Below, piece after piece: positions 11,887 to 25,791 of a DNA stretch of 64,000 bases. The translations under genes and the position numbers were made by a program. The notes under the pieces were generated by a model, which saw only the letters and a list, made by a program, of their open reading frames with translations, was not told where the DNA came from and searched no databases. Each line of letters starts with the position of its first letter. Positions within the stretch are counted from its first letter, which is position 1. Origin of the DNA: Thalassia testudinum (Eukaryota > Streptophyta > Magnoliopsida > Alismatales > Hydrocharitaceae); assembly GCA_037157565.1 (NCBI GenBank), contig JAZHRO010000036.1:131324001-131388000 (forward strand). The letters are read 5' to 3'.

Positions 11887-13554
11887 CCGTCGATCACAAC
11901 CACCCAAACTTGCTTCATCATCTCAAGCCTCCAGCTATACAAATGTAGAATCAAATGTTGTGAGTCTTGCTTCCTGCAGGTAACATCTTCATCTTGTTTA
12001 ATGTAGTGTTTCATTTTAATCACAATTTATAATTGTCTTAAACACTTTCATCTCAAATTGCAGTGCAATGGGCATTAGAATTGTAGATAGAAGTGGAAAT
12101 ACGATGAAGGAAACAATAGCTGCTAGGCTAGGCCAAGGAAATGTGGGAGGCTGAAGAAAAAAAAGGAGGTTGAAGTTCTTCCTGATGGACCTATAAATTC
12201 TCTTGATTAAGGTAATAATAGCATACTTTCATCCATTGATGATGATTGCAAAATTAGAAGTTATGTATTTATGAAGTTAAATTAGAAGTATGCATTATGA
12301 CCTTAAATTAAGTTGATTAATGAGTGTGGTGCATATTTTGTGATTTGTTTTGTGCTTTGAGCTGGAGTTAAGTTGGCAATGAAGGAGTTCCAATAGCACG
12401 TGCTGATTTTATCAATTTATTAGGCATGTTTCTAAACTCTGCTGAAATGAAAGGTTGCACCATAGGTTCACAACAATCCTATTAACAACTATGGAATAGT
12501 CTGATTTCCATCAACAAAGCTTGCACCATAACTTGCACCATAGGGAACAATTTGATTTCATTTGCAGACTTGAACTTTTTCTCATTCCCTAGAGGACTTG
12601 GAAGTAAGGAAGAATGTTATCATATTAGATTTCCCATAGTTTTACTACTCAAAAAAATAAGAATGCCCCATAGTTCTATTATTACAATTAATAACATCAA
12701 TACTTGCTACTTGAAGTAGTTGAGACAAATATTAGGAGCAACAAGGGCATCCAACTAGAGCTACGGCTTGAGCATGAAGGCTTAACCATTAATAACTACT
12801 TCTGGATGTCAACAAATCAATAAGTGAGTTGGACATTAGTCTCAATTATTAGACATGCCAAACAATATCCAAAACAAAATCAGTGGCTTGAGTAAGAGTC
12901 CTAACTAACCACTTCTTAGTTTATGCATCTTTAGAAGTGAGTCTTATCTCAGTGGGGAAAAGGATTGGTTTCTACATCTTTGATGGTTCTTTGGTGTAAG
13001 TAATTCTCCTGTGCAACGAAGATTGGTTTCTTCTCCCAATATTGGTGTTAGATGTCCATATTGAATTGTCTGTAGTAAAAGTATATTCAGTGACTGGAAT
13101 ATAAGTTTGATGTTTATCTAGAGTGAGCATCCTCAATGCTTATAGAATGTCCACTAGTTAGGGGAGTTTGAGATGAAGCTAGATAAACATGGCTATAAAT
13201 GTGGCTATTGGAGTTTGAGATGGCTATAAATGCTTATAGTTTTATATGAAGCAATTGGAATTTTAGATGTTATACAATACATGGCTATAAATGCTATAAT
13301 AGTCTCTAATTTAGATAGTAATAATTTCATGATCTTTTTCTTCATGGTGTAATTTTCGTTATTCCATTGTAGGTGGCCTTTCATTGCAGGTGGCCTTTTG
13401 TGATCGCTTGTCTCTTGTGGAAGGAAGGAGAATCATACTACCACATGGATTTTTTTGTGAGAGCATGTGGCAAAATTACACTAACATATAGGAAATATAT
13501 AGGTCATACTCTACATCCGCATTGACTATTAGCTATAATAGCTTTTTTTGATTT
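11887..13554. other. Unassigned AT-rich flank
   Basis: There is no coding frame I can support. A stretch at 12061-12170 after a CAG may be a further decayed exon of the MULE region (open for about 30 codons, then stops). The rest is AT-rich unique-looking sequence. It was contiguous with 46199 onward before element B inserted. Confidence 0.35.
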
Positions 13555-13559
13555 GATGA
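13555..13559. repeat. Left target-site duplication of element B (GATGA)
   Basis: GATGA directly precedes the B LTR start and is repeated at 46194-46198 directly after its end, 32.6 kb away. Confidence 0.85.
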
Positions 13560-15992
13560 TGAAACGACCCAGCACCCCCTTTGGTCATTTAAGATGCCTG
13601 GGATGTTCACCAGACATCTGAACATGCCTTTTAGTGTGAAACGTACATACCCCATGCTTCCTCCCTCACCGCGCCTCCTCCTGCGATGCCACTCCGCGCC
13701 ATGCCTCACCTTTCCACCCCCCTCACCTCCTCTCCCTTTATAACCCTCTCCCCCCTCCTCTTCGTTGCCCACCACATAGCGAGAGCAGAGCTAGGGCGAG
13801 AGCAAGTGAAGAGCGGAGAGCCTGAGCGAGAGGAACCGTGAGAGCGAAGGGTGCAGCGCCGTTCTGCTGCAGCACCTGCAGACAAGGGGAGCCAGAGCAG
13901 TTCCGGGGAAGTCATTTTTCCGTGGAATCAGATGGCCGGAGAGACACCCAGACATCTTACCGGACGTTCGAAGGTAGAGCAAGACGTCTGGTAGAGATCT
14001 ACTTTCCGTACCTTTTCTCTCTGACAAGTCCTGATAGCGTATGGGTATGTGTCAGAGGGTGGGAGCGTAGCCGAGGCAGTTTCAGACGTCCGGGAGCACC
14101 CCCAGACGTCTAACAGAGTCCTTGGACGTTGGCATTGGGTTCCAGATGTTTGATAGTAGAACACCGAGAGAGGTATCCCTGAGAATTGTTTTAAGACATC
14201 TGGGACCTTTCCCAGACGTCTGATTTCCGTCTGATAGCGTGTTTTGGGCCGTGTAAGGCCCTATTATTATCGTTTTTCCGTAAATAAACTGTCTTTGTTT
14301 TCCGTACGAGTTTCTCTATATAATGATACCTTGTTTATATCCTTCTGAACCTTTTGGCCCATCAATCCATGTTTTAGGTCTCCAGTCCGTCGAGTGCACG
14401 GGATCTGTGGAGATGTCGGGAGCCACTGTACGAGCCCCCATTCCAGCCGATTAAAAACAGGTAGAGTGGTTTCAGACTTAAATCTCTAATTTAATACATG
14501 CTTGTAAGTAATCCTAAGACTTGAGATGAATGCTAGGAAGGAATAAACGTATACTCGAAAATAAATTCTCGAATCCTAGGTCTTGGCATGAACACTTGGG
14601 TTAGAAGAAACTGCATGTGAATGATTGAGTAAACAAAAGCTGCCAGTTTTTAGCTAAAATGGACCCCTACTGTATGTGAATGATTGGGTAATCAAAAGCT
14701 ACCTGTTTTTAGCTAAAATGGACCCCTACTGTATGTGAATGATTGAGTAATCGAAAGCTACCTGTTTTTAGCTAAAATGGACCCCTACTGTAATAAAATG
14801 AAAATTGAACTGTTTGTTCCAAACATTCTAACCCGGATGTGAAAAAGAAACTCCTGTACGAACCCTACGAGGAATGTAAACAAGAACACCATACCTCGGA
14901 GAACCACATGGTTCTGGGAATTTGCTGCCTATGGGTAGCTATTAAGGGAGGTAAGCTGACCTTCGTGTACGTGGTACCGAAGAGAGCAACTATCCCTTGT
15001 AGTGCAGAGGGGAGCTTGCCACCCTTGGGTTGGGACCTAGGGTGGGTTTGGCCACTCTACGATGACTCTTACTGGCCCACGCATACGTGGCACCGAGATG
15101 AGCTACTTAGTGTAGGGGAGAGCTATCCACCCCAGGGGGCCCGAGGCTAAGTATGGCCACCCTACACCGACTCCCGTTAGCCCATTAGGCAAACTGGGGT
15201 AGTCAGATGAGGGTACGCGGACCGAGGAGGGGAAAGACCCTTGAGGGGCAAGACCCTTGTTCTGTTATGAGGGGTAAGGCCCTATACTGTTCTGCACTAT
15301 ACGTTGAGGCATCCCCGCTAGCAAAAATGACTGACCACGTGCCAGTGTGGGGTAGCTACCCGCGTGCTTATCACGTATGCCGTAGTCACCACTACGTCAC
15401 GACCGTGACCTCAAGGTGGTAGATCGAGTATAGGACTACCACAGTGGGACTCCCCCGACCAGGAGAGTGCCACGTGGCATCCTATATCACGAGAAGCTGC
15501 AAGCAAAAGCGTTCCTATTGGGAACCAGAAGATTAATTAACAAATCCTAATTAGAGATCTCTACGCACCCACATGTATAATATAATTAGAAAATGGAAAA
15601 TTTTATGTTAAATGCATGTTACTTCTTAGCCACCACTCTACTCAGCGTTAGCTGACTCTAGTTAAATAAATTCTGTACAGGTCAGGGATTTGAGCAGCCC
15701 GAGCCATCGGCTGCTGAGGATGCTGGGCCTAGTCGAGCCTAGCCTTAGTTCTACTGCTTGATAGTGAGCATTTATAGTCTTGTATTCTGTTACATGTACT
15801 CTTTGATGTGATGGCTGTAATATTACTGTCCTCTTTCCCCTGTTGAAATTTTCTTTTTGCTTAGTTATTGTACTTGTGTGATTATGGTTTATTGAATGTT
15901 ACTTGGTTATTTCTTGTTGGACGAATGGATCTTGGGATAAACCGAAGCGAGCCAGTCTCAGATCCTGTAGGGATTGGGACCAGGTCATGACA
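13560..15992 (+). mobile_element. 5' LTR of element B
   Basis: TGAAACGACCC...TCATGACA, 2433 bp. Four exact GACGTC palindromes (near 13984, 14085, 14105 and 14215) plus decayed versions lie in the first 670 bp, with TTTATAA at 13737-13743. Three units of a 59-bp minisatellite lie at 14611-14789. Two GTACGTGGTACC-type modules and the CCACTCTACTCAGCG block follow. Confidence 0.9.
14611..14789 (+). repeat. 59-bp minisatellite, three units, in 5' LTR B
   Basis: Units start near 14611, 14671 and 14730. Each contains GTGAATGATTG and TAGCTAAAATGGACCCCTAC. The 3' LTR of the same element has two units (22091-22210) and LTR D has one (4401-4460). Confidence 0.9.
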
Positions 15993-15995
15993 AGA

Positions 15996-16008
15996 TGGTA
16001 TTAAAGCA
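15996..16008 (+). other. Primer-binding site of element B (tRNA-iMet type, decayed)
   Basis: TGGTATTAAAGCA begins 4 nt after the LTR end. It differs at two positions from TGGTATCAGAGCA, which element A retains at 25608-25620. Confidence 0.8.
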
Positions 16009-16177
16009 AGGTCGTCCCAAGAAATAAACCAAATAGTCCGGAAAACACCACACTTGTACATGTAACTAAGATTTCCATCACAACTTTTTCTCTTGGTTAT
16101 TATATCCGAGTCTCACGTCTCCTCTTTGGTCAAACAGGCACCAATAATCCTGTTCTTCTTCGATCTTTGAGTAGAAA

Positions 16178-19100
16178 ATGCCTCACCAGGGAGCTATTGA
16201 GGCAGGCTGCGGACGTGGTCGTGGCCGAGGACGTGGTCGCAGGGGAGGACGAGCGATGGCCGAAGATAGAGCCGCTCCACATCTCCTCCCAGGCATCCAA
16301 GCCCCGGACCTCGTCCAATTGATCTGGAGTCTTATCCTTGAGGAGCTCCATCAGCCTCCTCCTCACCCTTCCTTTCTTGGGGATGTGGAGGGGGAATCCT
16401 TCGTGGGGTAGGCAAGTCGCCACGGTGCTGGATGAGCTGTAGGGGGGGTAATCCTCTACCGCCCCCTTCAGACACTTCGGGGCATGAGTCTTCCTTGCCT
16501 GGAGGTGCACCCCTTCCTCCGCTACGGCTACACCATGAGGGCTTCAGCCAATTCAAGAAGCTGAAGCCCCCCTCTTTCAAGGGGGAGGAAAGCCTGTCTG
16601 AGGCAAAAGATTGGCTGGAACAAATAGAGAAGATCTTCGACACCCTCTGTCCTCCTGCAGAATGCCGCATGGCCTTCACCATGTATCAGTTGGAGAGTGC
16701 TGCCCAGAGGTGGTGGAAGGCAGTCAGAGGACAGGAGGAGGGAGAACTGACGTGGGACCGATTTATGGCGCTCTTCTGTGAGCAGTACTTCCCACAAACA
16801 TGGCAGGATCAGAGGAGGCAGAAGTTTCACACTCTCCACCAAGGGGCAATGACAGTTAGCGCGTACTGTACGCGTTTTCTGGAGCTGTCATGCTTCGCCC
16901 CGATGGCCACATCCACCGAGGAGGAGCGCCCGTGGAGATTCACCAAGGGTCTCCGACCTGCCATCCAAGGGTATGTAAAGCCCCTGAAGATGCCTACCTT
17001 CTCCCTCGTAGTCGAGGCTACCATGACCTACGAGGAGACCAACCCGTCTGCACGAGATATTGATGGAGGAGGACGGAAGAGGCCCTACCCTAAGGAGCAC
17101 TCACAAGGTCATCGAGAGAGGAGGCACCAGACACCAGCAGGGGAACCGTCCCATTCTGTGGGTCCACCAGGGACCTATGGGGGTCCCCGACAGGGATCAG
17201 CCGACTGCAGCAGACCCATGCCTAGTCACAAGTAGGGACAACAGATAGAGGGAAGTCGCGTACCCTTCTGCTATCAGTGTGCCAGCCAGGTCATATATGG
17301 AGGAATTGTCCATCTAGGACAGGAGCACAGCCGACACTCCCAGCACCAAGCATTGGAGGCCGATCTGGCGGCTGCGGATACTAGCCCCGAGGAGGAGGAC
17401 AGCAGTCACGAGGAGGGTACCGACCCGCTGCCTCCCACCCGACCCAAAGCATGGCTGTTTCTTCTGCACCGAGGACTAAAGGATGTGTTAACACCCTAAC
17501 TCACGGAGATGCCAGAGGTTCGGGCTCTGTAGTGGCAGGTATGGTTACTATTTTCGGCAGACTCGTCTACACTCTTTTCGATTCCGGAGCTATGCATTCA
17601 TTTGTTTCTACAAGTTTCGCTGTCTGCACAGGAGTGAGCAGTGTGCTTTTAAAGGAGCCCTTCCTGATTAAAGGACCAAGTGGGCAGGTATTTATTGTTG
17701 AGGAGGTTCTCGCTGACTGTGAGGTCATGATAGGGGGATACAGTCTCCCGATAGACCTGATCATGATCTCGATGGATGACTTCGGTGTAATCTAAGGGAT
17801 GAACTGGTTGGCTGCATACCACGCCCTTGTAGACTGTTTTGGAAGGAAGATCATTTTCTCCATGCCACGACTTCCTCCCTTCGAGTTCCACAGCCAGCCT
17901 GTAGACAGAGGATTCAGATGCATCTCCACACTTCGAGCAGCGAAGCTGTTGAGTCAAGGGTGCGAGGGCTTCCATGCTTGCGTTCTAGCAGAGTCCGGCC
18001 CCATGGACAGTATACAGAGTATTCTGGTGGTCTGTGAGTACCCCGACGTCTTCCCAGAGGAGCTGCCAGGACTGCCACCTGAGCGCGAGATCGAGTTCGA
18101 GATTTTACTGATACTAGGGACAGGCCCCATTTCTTCAGCACCATACCGAATGGTCCCACTTGAGCTGCGAGAGCTCAAGACACAGCTACAGGACCTACTA
18201 GAGAAAGGCTTCATAAGGCCCAGTGCCTATCCGTGGGGAGCCCCTGTCCTGTTCGTGAGAAAGAAGGATGGTACTCTTCGGCTGTGCATTGACTACAAAC
18301 AGCTGAACCGGGTCACCATCAAGAACAAGTACTCGTTACCACGCATATATGACCTCTTTGACCATATGAGGAATGCCACGGTATTTTCAAAAATAGATCT
18401 GAGGTTAGGATACCATCAACTGAGGATTAGGGAGACTAACATCTCCAAGATAGCCTTTCGTACACGGTATGGGCACTACGAGTTCTTGGTCATGCCGTTT
18501 GGATTGACCAACGCCCTGCTGCCTTCATGGACTTGATGAACCACATTTTTCGGCCATATCTGGATCAGTTCGTGGTTGTTTTCATCGATGACGTACTCAT
18601 TTATTCACGAGACCATACACAACATAAGCAACACCTTCACATGGTCTTGGATACCTTGAGACGGCACAGATTGTATGCCAAATACAGCAAATGTGAATTC
18701 TGGTTGAGACAAGTCACCTTCCTAGGCCATGTGATCTTAGAGGACAGTTTACCTGTGGATCCAGCCAAGGTAGAGGCAGTACTCAGGTGGGAGAGACCGC
18801 GTTCGGTGACAGAGATACGTAGTTTCCTGGGGCTGGCTGGTTATTACAGATAATTTATCCAAGGATTCTCGCAGAATGCCCGTCCTCTGACTCATTTGAC
18901 TCGGAAGGACGCACCCTTCACCTAGACAGACGAGTGTGAGTCTTGCTTTCAGAAGCTGATAGAGAGGTTGACCTCAGCTCCTGTACTCATCATCCCTGAT
19001 AGCAGCGGTGGGTTCGTCGTCTACACAAATGCCTCGTTGCAGGGATTGGGGGGTGTACTTATGCAACGGGGTCATGTTGTCACATATGCTTCGTGGCAAA

Positions 19101-20946
19101 TGAAGCCCCACGAGCATAACTACCCCACCCACGACCTAGAACTGGCAGTAGTCGCCCTAGCGTTGAAGACCTGGAGGCACTATTTGTACGGAGAGATGTT
19201 CGAAATTTTCACTGACCACAAGAGCCTCAGATATCTGTTTGACCAGAAGGAGCTCAACATGAGGCAGAGACGCTGGTTGGAACTCCTGAAAGACTATGAT
19301 TCCAGCATCTCCTACCACCCAGGAAAGGCCAATGTGGTGGCTGACGCCCTGAGCCGAAAGGCACCCTCCCACTTGGCTTGCTTACAAGCACAAAGTTGGC
19401 AGCTCATGGAGGAGTTGAGTAGCTGGCGACTCCGAGAGAGATAGGGGTATTGCGGGGCAATAACAGTCGTGAGGCAAACACGACCAGAGCTGGTGGATCG
19501 CATCATGGTTAAACAAATGACGGACTCATATCTACGGGTGCAGCGAGACCGAGTATTGGTATGGAACCCAGGAGAATTCTCTTTCACTGACGGAGTTCTG
19601 CGTATGAGGGGATGCTTGTGCGTTCCTAGAGATGAGGAGCTGTTGATGGAGCTCTTGACTAAGGCTCATGGATCCAGATTTACCATACATCCCGGGAACA
19701 CAAAAATGTATCACGACCTATGACGTGATTTTTGGTGGAGAGGCATGAAGCGGGATGTTGGCCTTTTCGTCCAGCAGTGTCTGACATGCCAGCAGGTGAA
19801 GGCTGAGCATCAGAGGCCTGCAGGACTATTGCAGTCACTTCCCATTCCACAATGGAAGTGGAAAAGTGTCACTATGGATCTGGTAGTGGGGTTACCTGTG
19901 ACACAGAGAGGGCACGATGCAGTCTGGGTGGTTGTGGATAGATTAACAAAGATGGCACGATTTCTACCAATCCAAGTCACTTATGGACCAGCACAGTTGG
20001 CGGAGAGATACATCAGAGACATAGTACGCTTTCACAGGATTCCCCACGAAATTATTTCAGATAGGAACACTCCTTTCACTTCCCAGTTTTGGGCAGAATT
20101 TCAACGAACCTTGGGGACTTGTCAGAAGTTCAGTACAATCTATCACCCCTAGACAGACGGACAGCCAGAGCGCACCATTCAGACCCTTGAGGACCTTCTG
20201 CGTGCTTACGCATTGGACTGGAGAGGCTCTTGGGAGGAGCATTTGCCACTAGCAGAATTCGCATACAACAACAGTTACCACTCGAGCATTGGCATGGCAC
20301 CATATGAAGCTCTGTACGGGAGAAATTGTACGACCCCCTTGAGTTGGGTAGAGGTGGGGACCAAATGGGAGGTCAACCCTCATCTGATATGCCAGATTCA
20401 GGAGGTGATCGAGAAGATCCATCGACGACTGCATACTGTCCGGAGCAGGCAAAAGAGTTACGCCGATCTGAAGCGTAGGGAGGTACATTTGAGGTTAGAG
20501 ATCATGCTTTTCTTCGTGTTTCACCGATGAAAGGCTTACAGCGGTTTGGGATGAGAGGGAAGCTTGCACCGAGATATGTGGGACCCTTTGAGGTCTTAGA
20601 GCAGGTAGGACCCGTCGCTTACCTGCTTGCCCTTCCTCCCCAACTTTCTGGAGTTCACGACGTATTTCATGTGTCCAACCTCAAAAGATACATCGCCGAC
20701 CCCAGCCATGTCCTTAGCCACGAGAGCATCGAAGTGGGAGATGACCTGACATATCCTGAGAGACCAGTACAGATATTAGATCGAGCCATTCAGAGGTTGA
20801 GGTGGAAGGAAGTACCCCTAGTGAAAGTCCTGTGGAAAAGCCAGTGGTACGAGGAGGCAACTTGGGAGCCTGAGTCGACGATGCAAGAGCAGTACCCAGA
20901 ACTCTTCGAAGGTATAACTCTTCAGACCTACTTCAGTCCTCTTTAA
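16178..20946 (+). pseudogene. gag-pol of Tekay element B, multiply disrupted
   Basis: In order: Gag start (MPHQGAIEAG with an RG-rich run), a capsid region at 16531-17040 (SFKGEESLSEAKDW, QRWWKAVRG), a decayed zinc knuckle near 17265, protease (LFDSG, near 17570), reverse transcriptase (17990-18850; [12 protein letters not shown], and FIDDVLIYS at 18580-18606), RNase H (18970-19370), integrase (19680-20480; D in SDRNTPF, E in GQPERT) and a chromodomain-type end (20740-20946). Breaks include a frame change before 16432, TAG 17233-17235, TAA 17793-17795, a 1-nt loss near 18515, TAA 18851-18853, TAG near 18923, stops at 19442, 19721 and 20150, and a slip near 20490. The first RNase H Asp is Asn (19028-19030). 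It is not functional. Confidence 0.9.
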
Positions 20947-21031
20947 GTTTGTCATACGCTGCTACATTTTATTTTTCGCACCCTAGTCAGTTCAAGTTTC
21001 GGGGATGAAACTTCCTTTAAGTTTGTTATAT

Positions 21032-22759
21032 TGAAACGACCCAGCACCCCCTTTAGTCATTTAAGACGTCTGGGACGTTCACCAGACGTCTAAACATGCC
21101 TTTCAGCGCGAAACATACATACCCCATGCTTCCTCCCTCACCACGCCTCACCGCGCCTCCTCCTACGATGCCACCCTACTCCATGCCTCACCTTTCTGCC
21201 CCCCTCACCTCCTCTCCCTTTATAACCCTCTCCCCCCTCCTCTTCGTTGCCCACCCCATAGCGAGAGCAGAGCGAGGGCGAGAGCAAGTGAAGAGCGGAG
21301 AGCCCGAGCAAGAGGAAGCACGAGAGCGAAGGGTGCAGCACTATTCTGCTGCAGCACCTGCAAACAAGGGGAGCCAGAGTGGTTTCGCGGAAGTCATTTT
21401 TCCGCGGAATCAGACGGCCGGAAAGACACCCAGACATCTTACTAGACGTCCGAAGGTAGATCAAGACGTCTGGTAGAGATCTACTTTCCATACCTTTTCT
21501 CTCTGATAAGTCCTGACAGCGTACGGGTATGTGTCAGAGGACGGGAGTGTAGCAGAGGCAGTTTCAGACGTTCTGGAGCACCTCCAAACATTTGACAGAG
21601 TCCTTGGACGTCGACATTGGGTTCCAGACGTTCGATAGCGGAACACTGAGAGAGGTATCCCTGAGAATTGTTTTAAGACGTATGGGACCTTTCCCAGACG
21701 TTTGGTTTCCATCTGATAGCATGTTTTGGGCTGTGTAAGGCCCTATTATTATCGCTTTTCCACAAACAAACCGTCTCTATTTTCCATACGAGTTTCTCTG
21801 TATAAAGATACCTTGTTTATATCCTTCTAAAACTTTTGGCCCATCAATCTATGTTTTAGGTCTCCAGTCCATCGGGTGCACGGGATTTGTGGAGACGTCG
21901 GGAGCCACTGTACAAGCCCCCATTCCACCCGGTTACCCAGGTAGAGTGGTTACAACCTTAAATCTCTAATTTAATACATGCTAGGAAGTAATCCTAAGAC
22001 TTGAGATGAACCCTAGGAAGGAATAAACGTATACTCGAAAATAAATTCTCGAACCGTAGGTCTTGGCATGAACACTAGGGTTAGAAGAAACTGCATGTGA
22101 ATGATTGAGTAATCAAAAGCTGCCTGTTTTTAGCTAAAATGGACCCCTACTGCATGTGAATGATTGAGTAATCGAATGCTGCCTGTTTTTAGCTAAAATG
22201 GACCCCTACTGTAATAAGATGGAAATTGAACAGTTTGTTCCGAACATTCCAACCCGGATGTGAAAAAGAAACTCCTGTACGAACCCCACAGGGAATGTAA
22301 ACAAGAACACCGTACCTCAGAGAACCAGATGGTTCTAGGAATTTGCTGCCTATGGGCAATTGTTAAGGGAGGTAAGCTGACCTTCGTGTACGTGGTACCG
22401 AAGCGAGCAACTATCCCTTGTAGTGTAGAGGGGAGCTTGCCGCCCTTGGGTTGGGACCCGGGGTGGGTTTAGCCACTCTACAACGACTCCTATTGGCCCT
22501 CGTGTACATGGTACCTAGGTGCGCTACTTAGTGTAGGGAGGAGCTATCCGCCCCAGGGGGCCCGAGGCTAGGTATGGCTACCCTACACCGACTCCTATCA
22601 GCCCATTGGGCAAATCGGGGTAGTCGGACGAGGGTACGCGGACTGAGGAGGGGCAAGACCCCTGTTTTGTTTTGAGAGGGCAAGGCCCTATACTGTTCCG
22701 CACTGTACGTTGAGGCGTACCCGCTAGCGGAAACGACTGACCGGGTGCCAGTGCGAGGT
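21032..22759 (+). mobile_element. 3' LTR of element B, left part
   Basis: Begins TGAAACGACCC after the GGGGATGAAACTTCC block and matches the 5' LTR up to GTGCCAGTGC. Element A then starts after GAGGT (22755-22759). Two minisatellite units lie at 22091-22210. The LTR resumes at 45569. Confidence 0.9.
22755..22759. repeat. Left target-site duplication of element A (GAGGT)
   Basis: The right copy is GGGGT at 45564-45568. The uninterrupted 5' LTR of B has GGGGT at this place (near 15346), so the left copy has one G-to-A change. Confidence 0.85.
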
Positions 22760-25604
22760 TGTTAAGACCGTGACATCAAAACACTTTAAGACGTCTGGGA
22801 GTTGGTCCATACGTCTGGTCAGACATCTGGATGCCTTCCCAGACATCTAGAAATTAATTTTTGCATGCGTACGATAGTGAGTCTGCACGCGTGCCGCGCG
22901 CAAATTGAAACCTAGCCGCCCCCTTCTCTTTCTTCTTCCCCCGCTGACCTGCAGCACCTTCCCCCCCCCCGTGCCTAGATATATCCTCCTCTCTCTCACG
23001 CCACCCACATCCATCCATCCCCTCCTTCCTCCAGTGCAAGAGCGAGAGCGAGGGCAGCAGTTGCTGCCGGGTGCAGTGGTGGAGAGGAGAGGTGCAGCGA
23101 GAGGGAAGAGAAGAGAGTGTGCGAGCTGTGAGAGAGAGAGAGAGCTCGCCGGAGTAGTTTGAGGCTGGCCGGCGTGCGCGCAGAGGAGGGCTGTACTGGG
23201 GAGGGTTCCTCCGATGATACTGCAGCTCGGGCAGCGAGCAGACGAGCGCGGCGCGACCACGTGCAGCGAGAAGAAGACAAAGGAGGTTCTGATTCTAGGA
23301 TTTTTTCCCAAAATCAAACGTCTGGACCTACATCCAAACGACGTGGACGATGTCTGGAGGGAGCTCCAAATGACTGAAAGGTACGTATTTCCTCCGATGT
23401 TTCCTTCTGTGGATACAACCATGCAGGCCGTTCCGCTGAAGCTCTGTCGCGTGCCTTGCTGAGGGATTTTTGCGTACGCGTGCAGAATTCGCTTCGGGAA
23501 GGCGCGGGACACGCCCTCCCACGCGGTTCAGATGTCTGGGCGAGTCACCAGACGGTGGAGAGCGTCTCCAAACGTCTGGAGAGGTGGTCGGACGTCTGGA
23601 ACTAGTTCTAGACGGTTCAGCAGGATCTCTGGATGTCTGAGGAACAGCACAGAGTGAGGTATGACCTGGACCCCTTTTTAAGACTTCTGGAAGTTGTTCC
23701 AGACGCCTGATTTGAGTCAGAGTTGTCATTTTTGACCCGTTTAGGATCCGTTCGAGGTCCGATTTCTGCGTTTAAGATTCCGTTCTTCTTCGTATAAGTT
23801 CCTCTACTTGTTGGAATGCTTGTTATCATGTTTTGAGTGGTTTCTTGTGGTTGATCCTTGTGTTAGGACATCGTTCTATTGAGGACTTGGGGGTTGCGGA
23901 GGCACGTGGACCTGCCGATCGAGCCCCCATTACTCCTGATTTTGTAGGTAGAGTGGCTTACCTTAGTTAATTACAAACATTAATGTATATCTGAAATAAA
24001 TGATAGATCCTAGGGTATGGCATGAATCCTAGGACTAGAAAAACTAGATTGAATGATAGATCCTAGGGTATGGCATGAATCCTAGGACCTGAAAACTAGA
24101 TTGAATGATAGGTCCTAGGGTGTAGCATGAATCCTAGGAACAGAAACACTAAAACGAATGTCTTGAATGCCTGAATTGCAGTCTTGGATGAGTAGATAGA
24201 ATAATGATAATTGCCTGTAATTGGATAACAACTGCCTGTGAAATGTAGAGTACTGTTGCTAGTAACTGCTACATGTAATTCCTGTTGTTTGGAAACTAAA
24301 TTCGAGCTGCTTGTATATAAATTGGAAAAGAAAGATTAAATGTTGGAAACACGTGCCATGTGCGAATAAAACTGAAATGATGAAACCTAATATGGCATGG
24401 CCTGAGGAAACATGAGCACTAACCCTACGGGGAATTAGGAGTAGAGCTCCTGGAAATAAATGGAATGGAACTGGAAAAGTAAATGGGAAGTGTGTTGTCT
24501 CTTGGGTACGTGGTACCAAAGAGAGCACATATTACCTCTTAGTGTAGAGGGGAGCTTGCCGCCCTCAGGTTGAGACCGAGGTGAGTTTGGTCACTTTGCA
24601 CTGACTTTCTGGCCCTCACGTACATAGTACCGGGGAGAGCTGCTACTGTAGGGAGAGAGCTAGCTACCCCATGGGACCCGGGATTTAGTTAGCCATCCTA
24701 CACAGACTTGTTAGGCCCACTTGGCAAACCAGGGTAGCCAGGAGAGGGTGTGCAGACTGTGGAGGGGCGAGTCCCCTGTTTGGTTACTGTAGAGGGGCTA
24801 GACCCCTGTTACTATGAGGGCTCTACCCTATACTGGTTTCGTGCTGTGCTTTGGGCCCACCCATTAACGGAAACGACTGACCGCGTGCCAGTGCGGGGTA
24901 GCTACCTGTGCGTTTATCGCTCGTGCCGTAGTCACTATTACGTCTATCAGTGACATTGGGGTGGTTGACTGAGGGTAGGATCACCACGGGGGACTCTCCC
25001 GACCAAGAGAACACCACGTGCTACTTCTACTTTTCGGAAAAGACTGCAATCAAGATCGTTCCCACGAGGAACATTCGAGATCAAGAGAAAGACCTAAGAA
25101 ATAAACCAAGTAAGAGTCAATAGATAAATAAAGAAAGAAATTAAAAACAACTACTTGTCCACCTTTACTGTCTTTCTTAGGTAACTGGCTGCCACTCTAC
25201 TCAGCATTTCGCTGACGTGTCATACTTACCACCTTTTTCAGGACTAGGTGTTGAGCAGCCAGAGCCTACAGCTGCAGAGGGTGCTGAGCTTAGTAGAGTC
25301 CAGTAGTTGTACTTTTGTTGTACCTATTTTCTGTAGTAGTAAGTTTTTTGTTACAGTCTTGTACTCTTTTATTGTAAACTTCATATTTCTGTACCTGTTT
25401 TTAATTCTCTACTTTGTGGTGGTGTGTACTGTAGTAGTTCCTTTCTTTACTGCTGTACTTTTGTTACTGTTAGTTGCTTGCATGGTGAATGTGGTTTATT
25501 TTACTGCTTTTTGGTTACTTTCTCATTGGATGACTAGGTCTTGGGATCAGTCGAGTCGGTCCGATTCTCGTGTCCTATAGAGATTTGGGAACCGGGTTGT
25601 AACA
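22760..25604 (+). mobile_element. 5' LTR of element A
   Basis: 2845 bp. The U3 holds AGACGTCTG-type motifs, two still exact (near 22791 and 23592) and many CpG-decayed. Then come a GAGAG tract, three units of a 52-bp minisatellite (24001-24147), two GGTAC/TGTAG modules and the CCACTCTACTCAGC block near 25191. It ends AACA at 25604. Confidence 0.9.
24001..24147 (+). repeat. 52-bp minisatellite, three units, in 5' LTR A
   Basis: Units start at 24001, 24054 and 24106. Each contains GATCCTAGGG...GAATCCTAGGA, itself an imperfect palindrome. The 3' LTR of the same element has four units (43905-44101). Confidence 0.9.
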
Positions 25605-25607
25605 AGA

Positions 25608-25620
25608 TGGTATCAGAGCA
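25608..25620 (+). other. Primer-binding site of element A (tRNA-iMet type)
   Basis: TGGTATCAGAGCA, 3 nt after the LTR end, matching the plant initiator-Met primer site. Confidence 0.9.
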
Positions 25621-25791
25621 AGGTCGTCTCGAGAAGTGAACCAACTGGCTGGAAAATAACCAATTCACGTGCTTGTAACTAGAGTAACCACCATAACGTA
25701 CCTCTTGACATCTGTTCTGGGGTTCTTTCATTGAATGTCGATTAGAATTGACATATTTTTTCTGTTCTGTGTTTACGTCCCCTTGCAGGAG

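Noticed and set aside
22847..23512. 221-codon minus-strand frame, with a similar one at 28995-29609
   Set aside because: Antisense frame of Tekay LTR A; composition-driven, and not conserved in LTR B.
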